Of a DNA stretch of 64,000 bases, positions 54,227 through 64,000 are shown piece by piece. The notes beneath the pieces are model-generated. The model ran no database searches. It worked only from the letters and a program-made list of their open reading frames with translations, and was not told the origin of the DNA. Source of the stretch: Gautieria morchelliformis (taxonomy: Eukaryota; Basidiomycota; Agaricomycetes; Gomphales; Gomphaceae); the NCBI GenBank assembly GCA_015179125.1, contig WHVA01000022.1, positions 372,001 through 436,000 on the forward strand, given 5' to 3'. The stretch's first letter is position 1. Each line of letters starts with the position of its first letter. The translations under genes and the position numbers were made by a program.

Positions 54227-54970
54227 TGATAAGAGATACTCGGTGTATGTGTAGATTTCGTGTAGAAATATAATTCAAGCTTCGAAGGAAGCCGAATCGA
54301 ATAGAGGTCGAGTCGTTGAGAGAACTACGTGTACTTTGATATGTATGTCTGACTACGAGAACTACTGCGATTTGCAGACTTGAGACGATGGGGAGGATAA
54401 GTTTCCGTTATTGTTACTGAACATTTACAATGATTGGTAGCTATTTAACTACTTAGGAAGGGATTCGAAGTCGACGCGTTGTTCGCGACTCGTGATGCAG
54501 GAGTATAGGGGAAAGTGGTGTGGAGGCAAGAACGAACCTTCGAGTGAATACTACAAGGGATTGCTAGATAGATGCTATACATGAGGCAGTGATATAGTGG
54601 AGCATGTGGGTGATGTATAGGAGAAACCTTGGAGTTGCGGTCGAAGCCGCTCAGGGACGATCGAATACATATCATGTCTTGATTGGGAATGAATAGGTGC
54701 CTAAGCGGGGATCTACGCCTCGGGTCGGTTCCTCGATCGAGATTGATGTGATTAATATATGTAATAGAATGACGACCGGCTTGGCATGCCCTGTACGCGT
54801 GCGTGGCATTGTATTGGTCCGGCTTCGCGTATATGCACTCGGGGATTTCTTTATGTATCTGGATATGGACGCGGGCATGGGTTTCGGATAGTGTATGATT
54901 TGATCTCATCAGCGTGTTTAGAATTGGATTGGGATGATGTCATAACTGTTTTTACTCGATTATCACAACA
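54227..54970 (-). repeat. copia family A solo LTR, 744 bp, TSD CTATC
   Basis: The inverse of the copia A LTR, starting TGATAAGAG at 54227 and ending ATCACAACA at 54970. It is flanked by CTATC at 54222-54226 and 54971-54975. It is clearly diverged from the 26109 LTRs, hence an older insertion. Frames inside it mirror those in the other LTRs and are not genes. Confidence 0.95.
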
Positions 54971-55540
54971 CTATCCCGTCTTGGGCAAGCGGACATCATA
55001 GAGATGCATGACGCTGCACCATGCCGAGCCAGCGGCAATGTGCGCGCCCATACTCGATAGTGAATAGATGGGAGACAGCGTGAGGGGGTCTTTCATTGTT
55101 TCCGGTTTGAAGATTGCGGTAGCGAAGAGAATAACACCCTGTCCGTCACGTTCGAAGGCGAAGCCGGATATATCTCTTCTGGCATCCTTGGGAAATGTCA
55201 CCACATATTCAAATATGACACGGGGAGCCTCCGAATGTCGTGACGTCGGCGGCGTGAATTTGTAACAATACAACATGTTTCCACTACCCGCGAAGAGCTG
55301 ATGGCCATTACGGAGTGAAATTTAGAGGACCATTCGGGACCCAGCGGACGAGACACAACAAATTGACAGCCGAGTATCTGGTGGCGCACGAGATCTCGCA
55401 TTGACCAGAGAGAGTAATCGAGGGAGGGGTCAGGCTCTGGGATGGTAACGGGTGCTCTAATGCGTATGTTTTCCACCCGGAGTCCTCCACCTGATTCAGA
55501 TGGAGAACGGTCGTGACTGAGTATATGTTCTTCACGGGTC
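54971..55540 (-). pseudogene. host gene fragment, unrecognised, next to the LTR insertion
   Basis: On the minus strand, coding-like text appears in three frames: NIYSVTTVLHLNQVEDSG, then RIRAPVTIPEPDPSLDYSLWSMRD with CQFVVSRPLGPEW, then VIFEYVVTFPKDARRDISGFAFERDGQG with SAWCSVMHLYDVRLPK. The beta-strand-rich texture resembles the propeller-like C-terminus of agaric F-box proteins, but I cannot name it. The changes of frame could be introns or decay. The solo LTR lies at its 3' end. Confidence 0.4.
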
Positions 55541-55604
55541 TGACATCACTTACTATGGCAAGAAGGACATGACAAGACTTTGAGAGACTGGATATAGAAG
55601 TAAT

Positions 55605-56090
55605 GTGTTCAAATAAGATAGCACAGAGGATGATCGATGATGTCTTCAGGCAGTCGGTCTAAGGGTCGCCTGCGGTGGCTGAGGTTTTGCGCAACGCAAG
55701 CCAAACGCGCTAGCTCGCAGCAGCGGGTCGGGCGTGGCTGGCCACCTCCTCGCTGTTTCGCCAAGATTATTGTAGTAGGACGGCATCTAGCCCGTCGCAG
55801 CGACCGCCCGCTAGCTTGCCTGACTGAGGCGAGTACCGTGTGGGTGGCCACGTCCGACTCGTTGTATGTAGCCAGTCACATGTCACACCCGACGTTTGGC
55901 CTGCCTTAGCACGATCAAGACAGGGAAAAGGGCGAGGGGGTGCTAAAAATCCCAACGTCTTGGGATCCTCCCCACTGGCAGTGTGTTACTGTAACATCTG
56001 ATTCAGAAGGTGGGTCAGCTTTCTGAATCAGAGGCTAACATGCTGGTTCGGGCGGATCCCAAGACGTTGGGGTTTTTGGCACGACCGCTG
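55605..56090. other. decayed copies of the orphan-gene module, forming a hairpin
   Basis: A 28-bp arm at 55941-55968 (TGCTAAAAATCCCAACGTCT...) is the inverse of 56054-56081 with two mismatches. Inside, CTGATTCAGAA and TTCTGAATCAG form a second 11-bp stem. Both arms encode the DPKTLGFLA motif of the neighbouring 316-aa protein, minus and plus strand respectively. The plus arm is preceded by VGQLSESEANMLVRA, matching VGQLSGSDADTLVLG in the gene. Confidence 0.75.
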
Positions 56091-56248
56091 AGTGCATGAG
56101 TGCAGCCTTACTGGCAGTCTTCGCAAAATCGGGTGCTGTAGCCAGCCACGTGACCCCGACCCACTAAGCGTGTTTGGCTTGCGTTATCACGTCCGAGCCT
56201 GTCTCGGAAGATCTACGTGTCGCGAGACAGCTTTAGCGCTGCTGGGGG

Positions 56249-56256
56249 GATGGTAT
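56249..56256 (+). promoter_or_regulatory. TATA-like box of the orphan gene
   Basis: GGTATAAGTATTT lies about 105 bp upstream of the ATG at 56358, followed by a pyrimidine-rich stretch (TTCTTTCTC near 56305) usual for fungal transcription starts. Confidence 0.5.
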
Positions 56257-56357
56257 AAGTATTTCCTCTATCAATCTAGGACCCCAAGCGCTATCCAGAG
56301 TAGTTCTTTCTCGTACTATATCTTCCGCATTACACGAACTTCTAACCACTTACAGAT

Positions 56358-57308
56358 ATGCTTCATCTTTCCCAAACCCTCGTTGCGTTGAAGCAGGCAG
56401 TCCTTCGTAGTGTCTCAAAGCGCACTGAAAAGTTGTCCAGGGCCAAAGCGCGCTTCGTCGAGCGGAAGAGCCCCCTGACGAGTGCTCAGTGGCCTGTGCT
56501 CGATCCCAAGGTATGGCCTTGTCAGCGCACTGACGAGAGGCCAGCGGTTAGCAAGGCTTCCGGTGCTTCGGCGGTGACCAGCAAGTGCTTGGATTTTCTG
56601 CCCTCTTCCTCCACCACCTCCCCCACCTCACCGGCCGCACCGTCCGTATTCTCAGAGGACAGTCCCTCGACCGCTGCCGTGCTCACCATGCCTCCCCCTT
56701 GTATTCCCAAGGTCGTCATCTCAGATTATGATGCTGAGATGGCTGGTCGCCGCTCCAACATAGAGTGCCAGTACAAGAATATGTCTCTTAAGGAAACCGC
56801 AAAGGTGGGTCAACTGTCTGGATCAGACGCTGACACGCTGGTTCTGGGGGATCCCAAGACGTTAGGGTTTTTGGCACCCCCTGGCGCTTTCCCTGCGTTG
56901 AAGAGGAAGAAAAGGGCTATTCGTAGGAACACCCGTCCTCTACACGGAGCCCACATCATCGCGCGGAAGAGGCAGTTGCCGAGTGCTCCGTGCGCGCTGG
57001 ATCCCATGGTATTGTTGCCCTGTCGGCCCGCCGACGAGGAGCCGGTAGTCGACACGGCACCGGTTGGTTTGGCAGTGACCAGCAAGAGCGCGTTACTGCC
57101 ATGTTCCTCCTCCCCCTCCTCATCAGTCTTACCGTCAATATTCTCCGGGGACAGTTCCTCGACCGTTACGTTGCTCACCGTGCGGCCCCCTTCTATTCCC
57201 ACCATAGTCCAGTCAGAGCACCATCAGACTGGCGTCGTCCCCACCATCGTAGATTATGACATCGAGCAGGCTGGTCGCCGCTCAAAACGCAGCCGCGGAC
57301 AAAAGTGA
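56358..57308 (+). CDS. orphan protein of two related modules, 316 aa
   Basis: An intact frame starts MLHLSQTLVALKQAV. Module 1 (about residues 9-135) and module 2 (about 188-312) follow the same plan. Each has a basic helix after AL(K), a P-(L/S)-...-LDP(K/M) segment, V(A)VTSK, a Ser/Pro-rich tract with S(V/I)FSxDSS(S/P)T, then PP.IP..V and D(Y)D.E.AGRRS. A linker holds SGSDADTLVLGDPKTLGFLAPP. The end is strongly basic (RRSKRSRGQK), suggesting a nuclear or nucleic-acid-binding protein. No signal peptide or membrane helix. No known family recognised. Confidence 0.7.
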   Translation: MLHLSQTLVALKQAVLRSVSKRTEKLSRAKARFVERKSPLTSAQWPVLDPKVWPCQRTDERPAVSKASGASAVTSKCLDFLPSSSTTSPTSPAAPSVFSEDSPSTAAVLTMPPPCIPKVVISDYDAEMAGRRSNIECQYKNMSLKETAKVGQLSGSDADTLVLGDPKTLGFLAPPGAFPALKRKKRAIRRNTRPLHGAHIIARKRQLPSAPCALDPMVLLPCRPADEEPVVDTAPVGLAVTSKSALLPCSSSPSSSVLPSIFSGDSSSTVTLLTVRPPSIPTIVQSEHHQTGVVPTIVDYDIEQAGRRSKRSRGQK

Positions 57309-58192
57309 CTTTTTCAGGAAAAGTTGTCAAATCCTAGCATGAGCATCTTCTATACGGTTATCTGTCAGTGTTGTATTGTGGCGGTCATCCCAATTCCCAA
57401 TGCAACGGACTGCCTCGCGTGGCTGAAGAAGTTTGACAACATAGTGGGCCACTTCGTGGATTTCAAGTGGCAGGCTCTCGTCCTCTCCTCGGACCTTCGA
57501 CTCTCTCTCTCTCTTTGATATTCTCGGTTGTCGACGAGCTCTAGCATCTGTACACTCAGGATATCTCTCGGATTTGACTTTGCTCGGACTTGGGAGTTTG
57601 ATATTCGGACTGGAAGATGGAAGTATGACGCAGCGCGGGTGTGCGAGCCCATAGAATGCGTTCTTAAAAAAGCTTCGAAAGCCTCGGACTCGCCTCTGAG
57701 TGTGCACTCTTGGTACGCCTCGCTTTCACTCCAATCGCCCCTCTATAAGCTAGGGGGAAACACGCTTAGCCTCAGGGGATTTACATCTCACAATAGCATT
57801 TTCCATTTTCTGTGTTTTTCATGCGTAACATGAGCATATAAGACATGATACACATGCAGGAGTACCAGCTGAGAGACCACGTGCCATAAGAGTAGGACGA
57901 CAGCGATAACATGAAACCATGATGGGACAAAAAATTCTAATTGCCCTAGATGGTGGTTTCGTATGGTACCGGAACAATCGTCATCGGCGCGTTGTCTGTA
58001 GTGGACACGACGTGTGCATCGTGGGGAAGTGCGGGCACGCGCTTGAGGGTAACGCGCTCTGAATGGAACAAATTAATGAGAATTATTTGAGAAAAAATGG
58101 GTTCGGGTGCTCGCACCTCCCCTTTCCTTTGCCTCCCGGTTCTTGCGCGAGTTCTCTGCGACACGGTCAAGGAATTCTTGACGGCATTTTGA
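57309..58192. other. intergenic, no gene recognised
   Basis: Short frames on both strands, none with a recognised domain. A short CTCTCTCTCT run lies near 57508. Confidence 0.4.
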
Positions 58193-59190
58193 GTGACGGA
58201 CCTACAATCGAAAAACCGTGCAGGGAAACCGAGGCCCCAGCTACCGTATGTGGAATGCCTCTCAAATATGTCTCGTGAGTCCGCAGCTTTGACGGTCATA
58301 ATGCACCATTCCCGCCTTTCTACGCCCCCTTCTCGTTCTTATTCGACGGCTTCAGCTGTTTTGCTGAATGAACTGTTCAAGGGAGGCATCTCCTTGGGAA
58401 CCGCCGTCTCTCGAGTAGAGAAACTACATCATACACATACGACGCTGAAACCTAGTGGCCATCTCGTAAACGGTATTATGCAGGTGCCTCCCTCGCCTAT
58501 TTCCACAAATTACGCCCTAGGTCAATGGATATACCGTTTCCGACGAGTGGGTCATGAAGTGTTTAGCGATGATTGTTGGAAATGGGCTATCCCTGCCAAC
58601 CTATACGTCGTCCAATATGTTGCTGCTGTGAACCTTGATGTCGCCACATTCACAGTGACTTACCAGATGAAACCCCTCACCACTGCCGCATTTTCTGTGA
58701 TGATTTTACGCAAGAAGCTTGGAAGTACCAAGTGGCTCGCTTTTTCTTCCCTGACAATCGCTGTGGGCATCACTCAGGGGCTGGTTCCGGGACGCACACC
58801 CACCCCATAACGACTCTGTTGCAATAATGGCCCAAAATGACACCCTCAACCTCAATGACCGGGGGTCGCAGCTTGTGCCCCCGTTTGAAGACCCTGGTGT
58901 GCATTCCATGCAGCCTCTTAAGGGTTTCCTCGCGGTCACAGCCGCATGCTCTACGTCCGGGCTAGCAGGTGTGTACTTCGAGATGGTTCTCAAAGGCTCA
59001 AAAGCAGATCTTTGGATCCGTAACGTCCAATTCTTTATTTTCTCTTCTCCCCGCCCTTGTTCCTATCGTGTTTTCTAGTCACCCTACCAATTCAGTTGGC
59101 TGGTTCTGGGACCTGTTCCATGATTTGGGCATGGGCCATGGTCTCTGTGCAAGTGTTCGGAGGACTTGTGACGGTTGTCATCATAAAAGT
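58193..59190 (+). pseudogene. UDP-sugar (SLC35A-type) transporter pseudogene
   Basis: Segments match the Golgi nucleotide-sugar transporter family in order: SAALTVIMHHSRLS, TASAVLLNELFKGGISL, WAIPANLYVVQYVAAVNLD, YQMKPLTTAAFSVMILRKKLG and LTIAVGITQ. Then come TSGLAGVYFEMVLKGS with LWIRNVQ, LFSLLPALVPIVF and AWAMVSVQVFGGLVTVVIIKVF. Family members carry UDP-galactose or UDP-GlcNAc across the Golgi membrane with ten helices. Here the segments fall in several frames (changes near 58800, 59030 and 59110). The usual NNLQ-like residues after LYVVQ are missing, and the sequence stops before the conserved ADNI-type helix. It is a decayed host gene. Confidence 0.8.
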
Positions 59191-60399
59191 ATTCTGACAC
59201 CATCTTAAAAGGTTTTGCCACCAGTCTAAGCATCATAATATCTTTTCTCAACAATGCGCGATAGCGTTTAGCAATGGTTACAGAGTTGGGCAATAATGAT
59301 GAATATTTGAGCAATAATGACATGCACGCAGTATTGAGTGAATCGGCTTCTACGATGATAAGAAATAATGAGTGATAGAAAGATAAAGGCCACACTCAGT
59401 CATCAATAATAATAACAAGCAATCCTTGTTTCCATGCAAGCTCCCATAGCATGGTGCTGGCTGGTCAGTATTTGGTGGAATGGCAGCCTTTTGGGGGTGG
59501 ATATTTGGTGGAATGGCAGCCTTTTGGCGGTGGATAAAGATACCACTGCAACGAATACACTGTAGATATCTGTAGTAGCTTAGATGCATGAGGAGAATCA
59601 AAGATCATACCTTTGGTATGATTTGCCCACATTATTTCTCTTCAATGTCTTCACACTTAATATTGTTCGGCTTGCCATACTCACCCACACAGCTAGAGGC
59701 TCTGCAAATTGTTCTCACAGCTATTCATCGTAACCGGTTACTGGGACTCAGTTGTCGTTTATCGGTTCAAATGTTGAATGGGATGACATGGTGGTTCACT
59801 TGCATCCAAATGACCGCAGTCAAAGGGGAGGGAAAGACAATTTTTTAGATCCAGAGAGTAGTATTACACAATTGGTCCAGATATGGACATGGAGATATGG
59901 TAGACACAGTAGTATCCTTGGGGTGAGAAGGGTGCATATGAAAATATTTTAGTTCAGCTGCTGGATACTCATCTGTCTATATATGGCAAATATGGACACA
60001 TTCTGGTGGTTCATGGGTGGGCATGGTTCGTGGGGTTCAGTGGGCATTGAGGTCACATGACTTTATCTTTTAGGCATAGATGTCATAGACTGGGTGTGAG
60101 AAGCCGGGCCTTTCTGGTGGTTTGAATGTCCCAGATATCTGAGGTGATCTCATTGACTTTGTTATAGATATTCGTCATCAAATGGCTGTCCGCTGTCCGG
60201 GCCATCAGCTCGAGCGCATGGTCAACAAAGGAGTACGTACAATTGGTCTAGTGCGAATGATGATATTAGGACTTCACATAACAGGAAGCCCATGTTTCCA
60301 ATGTAAGAGGATAACTCAGTGAAATTGGTCATGTGGCTATTGACATGGTGTTGAGCATCTTGAGCTTTCAAATGGCTCGCTCAGACACCTAGATGATGT
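59191..60399. other. intergenic, no gene; short tandem repeat
   Basis: No recognisable coding sequence. A ~39-bp unit containing TTGGTGGAATGGCAGCC is tandemly repeated at about 59467-59537. Confidence 0.4.
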
Positions 60400-60820
60400 T
60401 GGCCTGACCAAAAAGGCAATTTAATTCATCACAGAATATTCCCCAACTGCTCCAAATGGGAGGCTCGGGAGTGAGGGTAAGAAAGGGTTGCCACCAGATC
60501 AAGGCAATGTCGCTGAGGTAGGAGGCTGCATAGGATACATGCTGTCATTTGTTCCAGAATTTTCACAGCTTGTTGTTGAAGACCATGATACAGCTGGTGA
60601 TGAACGTTCGAAGGAGTCATGGTTCTTTCCCTGTGAATTTGTCAGGTTTCACAGCATCTGAGTCACCTTCAGGGATGGCCTGAGGGTAGGTGAAAGGATA
60701 AGCAAAGTATGGATTCCAAGGCGGTCCCGCTTTAGCACCTCCGCCCCTCGAAGCTCCTCGAATTGCGCTCGTCTCCGCCACCACTTTCCGCGTATTGCAA
60801 CGGCAAGAAGATACGACCAT
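60400..60820 (-). pseudogene. gypsy Gag fragment (fossil), head-to-head with pol
   Basis: The minus strand encodes [32 protein letters not shown]-type Gag text, followed further left by YAASYLSDIAL and WWQPFL-like words. These are the usual start of the capsid region in agaric gypsy elements (KPDKFTGKDPS family). It is oriented away from the pol that begins near 60800 on the plus strand. Broken in several places. Confidence 0.65.
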
Positions 60821-60829
60821 TTTCCAGCT

Positions 60830-61690
60830 TCACCTCTCTGACTCAGCTTCAGTCAAGGCTTCGACTTCCGCTCCAGTCGATATGAGCTCAGTTCCGGAAG
60901 AATATCGTGACTTCCCGGACGTGTTCAATAAGGCCAAAGCCGACAAACCTGCTGAACATCGACCTTACGATCTGAAGATAGAATTGGAAGAAGGAGCATC
61001 TCCGCCCCTTGGACCGATCTACTCTCTTTCGCAAAGTGAACTCCAAACTCTCCGCGAGTTCGTCGATGAACACCTCAACATGGGCTTCATCCGCCCTTCG
61101 CTGTCTCCGCACGGCGCCCCGGTCCTTTTCGTCAAAAAGAAGGATGGATCTCTCCACCTCTGCGTTGATTTCCGCGGACTCAATGCCCTCACTAAAAAGG
61201 ACAAATATCCGCTTCCGCGTATTTCCGACCTACTCGACACTCCCCGCAGGGCGAAGATCTACACCAAAATTGACCTCCGGCACGCTTATCACCTTGTCCG
61301 CATCCGGGAAGGTGACGAGTGGAAAACCACTTTCCGCACCCGCTACGGTGCTTTTGAGTGGGTTGTCATGCCTTTCGGTCTAACCAATGCTCCCGCCGCT
61401 TTTCAGCGATTCATGAACGACGTATTTTCCGACCTTCTCGACGTATGCGTCCTAGTCTACATTGACGACATCCTCATCTATTCCGATACACCGGAAAAAC
61501 ATCGGGAACATGTCCGCGAAGTACTCCGCCGTCTACGCAAACACCATCTCTACACAAAAGCAGAGAAATGCGAATGGCATCGCAACACGGTCGAATACCT
61601 CGGTTACATCCTCTCTCCAACAGGTCTTACCATGGCAGAGGACAAGGTCAAGGCAATTCAAGAATGGCCGGAACCCCGACATGTTAAGGA
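60830..61690 (+). pseudogene. chromovirus reverse transcriptase
   Basis: The full RT core from [20 protein letters not shown] to [16 protein letters not shown] is readable, with the YIDDILIY catalytic block. It is a typical Ty3/gypsy RT and the best-preserved one in the window. Part of a fossil element. Confidence 0.92.
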
Positions 61691-61859
61691 TGTACAGTAC
61701 AGTCTTTCCTTGGCTTCGCCAACTTTTACCGACGTTTCATTTATAACTTTTCCGATATTACTGTTCTGCTCACGCGTCTCACCAGGAAGGGTGCCCCATG
61801 GAATTTCACTCCGGAATGCCATTCCACATTTGAAGCCCTCAAATCGGCCTTTACTATGG

Positions 61860-62575
61860 CTCCTATACTCGGTTTCTGGATTCCTGATGCCCAACTTGTA
61901 CTCGAAACCGATGCTTCCGACTACGCGCTAGCCGCCATTCTTTCCATCATTTCCCCTGATGACGGAGAAATTCATCCGATCGCCTTTCATTCCCGCACAT
62001 TTTCCGCCCTGGAACTCAACTACGATGTCCACAATAAGGAACTACTTGCGATTTTCAAAGCCTTCAAAATCTGGAGACACTACCTCGAAGGTCCAACTTA
62101 TCCAATCAACATTGTAACGGATCATAAGAACCTTGAGTATTTCGCGACTACTAAGATTTTGACTCGCCGTCAAGTCCGCTGGTCTGAATATCTCTCACAG
62201 TTCAACATGGTGATCCGCTTCCGCCCCAGAAAGCTCGGTGCAAAACCCGACGCGCTCACTAGACGTTGGGACGTCTACCCAAACGAGGGAAGTAGCGACT
62301 ATGCCAGCGTTAATCCGCACAACTTCTGCCCAGTATTTTCCACTGAGCAGCTGGCATCGTCCCTGCGTGCCACAGCATTGCAGTTTCCGCTACTCTGCAC
62401 CTCAATCATTATGGACACCGAGTCTCTCCATTCCGACATCCATTCCGCACTTCGTTCCGACCCCATCTCTGTGGCCCACCTCGATGACCCCACCAGTCCT
62501 GGATGGTCCCTCGATTCCGACGGATTTCTCCGGTACAAGTCCCGGATTTATGTTCCGGATACCAATGATCTATGA
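61860..62575 (+). pseudogene. chromovirus RNase H and connection region
   Basis: RNase H motifs [37 protein letters not shown] and IVTDHKNLEYFATTKILTRRQVRW are followed by FRPRKLGAKPDALTRRWD, the usual gypsy connection to integrase. Confidence 0.9.
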
Positions 62576-62599
62576 CTTTGCGTACTCCAGCAAAGCCAC

Positions 62600-63883
62600 G
62601 ATCATCCGCTCTCAGGACACCAAGGCCAGAACAAAACCCTTGACATAATCCGACGTACCTATACTTGGCCTCTCCTCCGCACGTTGGTCCAAGACTACTG
62701 CAAGTCATGCACCACCTGTATGCGAGCCAAACCTCAACGTCACAAACCATACGGCCTCCTGAAGCAACTTCCGATCCCGGAACAACCGTGGAATTCGATA
62801 TCCATGGATTTCATTGAAAAACTTCCTAAGTCATCTGGCTATGACACCATTCTAGTGATCGTTGACCGCCTTACAAAGCAGTCCATCTTTATTCCGACCT
62901 ACGATACCATCACTTCCGCCCAACTCGCACAACTCTTTGTGCTCCACGTCTTTTCCAAGCACGGAATCCCTTCCCATGTCACTTCCGACCGTGGATCCGA
63001 ATTCGTGTCATCCTTTTTCCGCACACTCGGCAAGGCTCTCGACATGAAGCTCCACTTCACTTCCGGTTATCACCCCGAAGGAGACGGACAAACGGAATGT
63101 ACTAATCAGACCCTTGAGCAGTATCTCCGCGTCTATTGCAACTACCAACATAGCAATTGGTCCGACCTTCTTCCGCTCGCGGAATTTGCCTACAACAATG
63201 CACCTTCCGCCACCACCGGAATTTCACCTTTTTACGCCAACAAGGTCTACCACCTGAATCTCGCCATCCACCCTGAACGCGACCTCGCCTCTGCCAGAGC
63301 CTGAGATTTCGTTGTGGAACTCGACGACCTTCACCAACACCTCCGAGAGAACATTTCCACCGCCCAGAAGAGATACCAGACTTCCGCCGTTCGGAAACGA
63401 CTTCCGCCACCGGCATTCGAGATTGGCGACAAAGTCTTTGTCAAAGCTGAAAACTTCCGCACCACTCGCCCCTCGAAGAAGCTCTCTGAGAAATACCTTG
63501 GTCCTTACGAGATCATCGCTAAGGCCGGCAGTCATTCTTTCACTCTCAGACTTCCTGACAATATGCGTGCAGTACACCCGGTATTCCATGTCTCCATGCT
63601 TGAGCCCGCAGTTCCGAATACAATTCCGAATCGAGAACAACCTCCGCCTCCGCCAGTCGTCATTGACGGAGAACCGGAATATGAGATCTCGGAAATTCTC
63701 AACTCCAAGCTCGACAGACGATACCGCTGCCAACTCCAGTACCTAGTCAAGTGGGCAGGCTATGAAAACACCGACGAAGAGACTTCCTGGATTTCCGCCA
63801 CGGAACTAGACCACGCCTCTGACCTCGTCTCTGATTTCCACAAGTCATATCCTGATAAGCCTGGCCCCGTTTCCGCGCCCTAG
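62600..63883 (+). pseudogene. chromovirus integrase and chromodomain
   Basis: The zinc-binding CxxC (CKSCTTCMRAKPQRH), the DDE core (SMDFIEKLPKS, SDRGSEFVSSFF, then Glu in PEGDGQTECTN), the C-terminal GPY/F-type module (FEIGDKVFVKAENFRTT...YLGPYEII) and a chromodomain ending the protein are all visible. The chromodomain is expected to target heterochromatin. Confidence 0.9.
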
Positions 63884-64000
63884 TCATTTCCGACCTCATT
63901 TCCGATACCCCATTGTTTTCTTACAAGTTCTCAAGTCATTGGTCAAATCCGATTAATATTCCGCTACACTAATTTCCGACACTTCAAGAAATATTTTACA

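Larger units (their letters stand above)
60800..63883 (+). mobile_element. Ty3/gypsy chromovirus pol, fossil
   Basis: In order: pre-RT ([17 protein letters not shown]), RT with all main blocks ([43 protein letters not shown]), RNase H ([26 protein letters not shown]), integrase (CTTCMRAKPQRHKPYG, MDFIEKLPKSSGYDTI, HPEGDGQTECTNQTLEQYL) and a C-terminal chromodomain (YLVKWAGYENTDEETSWI). Only a few breaks are visible, so it is relatively young. Gag is not present in the same orientation, and the 3' LTR would lie near or beyond the right edge. Confidence 0.93.

Overview
The window looks like nuclear DNA of a basidiomycete fungus, most likely an agaricomycete. A two-exon F-box gene with a 52-bp intron, a UDP-sugar-transporter pseudogene and a Tc1/mariner-like transposase with a 54-bp intron all fit. 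Most of the sequence is a deeply nested transposon graveyard: Ty3/gypsy chromoviruses, Ty1/copia elements, solo LTRs and a few DNA transposons. Few host genes survive, mainly at 50.7-59.2 kb.

Layout. 1-4.5 kb: the 5' part of a minus-strand gypsy element. 5.05-12.23 kb: a sharply AT-rich island bounded by ~510-530 bp direct repeats. It carries a chromodomain-tailed PIF/Harbinger-type transposase, a PD-(D/E)XK-like protein, a tRNA-like sequence, several unrecognised ORFs and a 222-bp near-perfect palindrome. No reverse transcriptase or structural protein is visible, and I regard it as the best candidate for an undescribed mobile element. 12.2-13.7 kb: copia 3' end. 14.2-18.1 kb: 5' half of a gypsy element (family T, LTR ~1.5 kb). 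18.1-23.7 kb: several ~1.27-kb solo LTRs (family L) nested in one another. 23.7-24.9 kb: Tc1/mariner-like transposase remnant. 25.6-32.9 kb: a copia gag-protease fragment split by a nearly complete copia element (26109-32115) with 720-bp LTRs and a GTATT target duplication. 32.9-37.0 kb: L solo LTR, then a minus-strand chromovirus. 37.0-43.2 kb: a third copia element carrying two solo LTRs. 43.2-50.0 kb: an LTR-like block (U) present twice, with nested insertions. 50.7-52.3 kb: the F-box gene, whose promoter and first codons are tandemly repeated. 54.2-55.0 kb: solo LTR. 55.5-57.3 kb: an orphan gene built of two related modules, with decayed module copies upstream. 58.2-59.2 kb: nucleotide-sugar-transporter pseudogene. 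60.4-63.9 kb: a gypsy gag fragment head-to-head with a chromovirus pol.

Insertion order can be read from target-site duplications: CTACG, CCTCC, CACCT, GCAAC, ATATA, ACCGC, TAAAG, CTATC, GTATT, plus one 11-bp duplication. Two LTR families carry dense arrays of short transcription-factor-like motifs (TGAGTCA in T; TCACATGA/TCACCTGA in U). The copia C LTRs keep a hairpin whose stem differs between subfamilies yet still pairs. Retroelement parts are given as approximate domain spans and treated as fossils.
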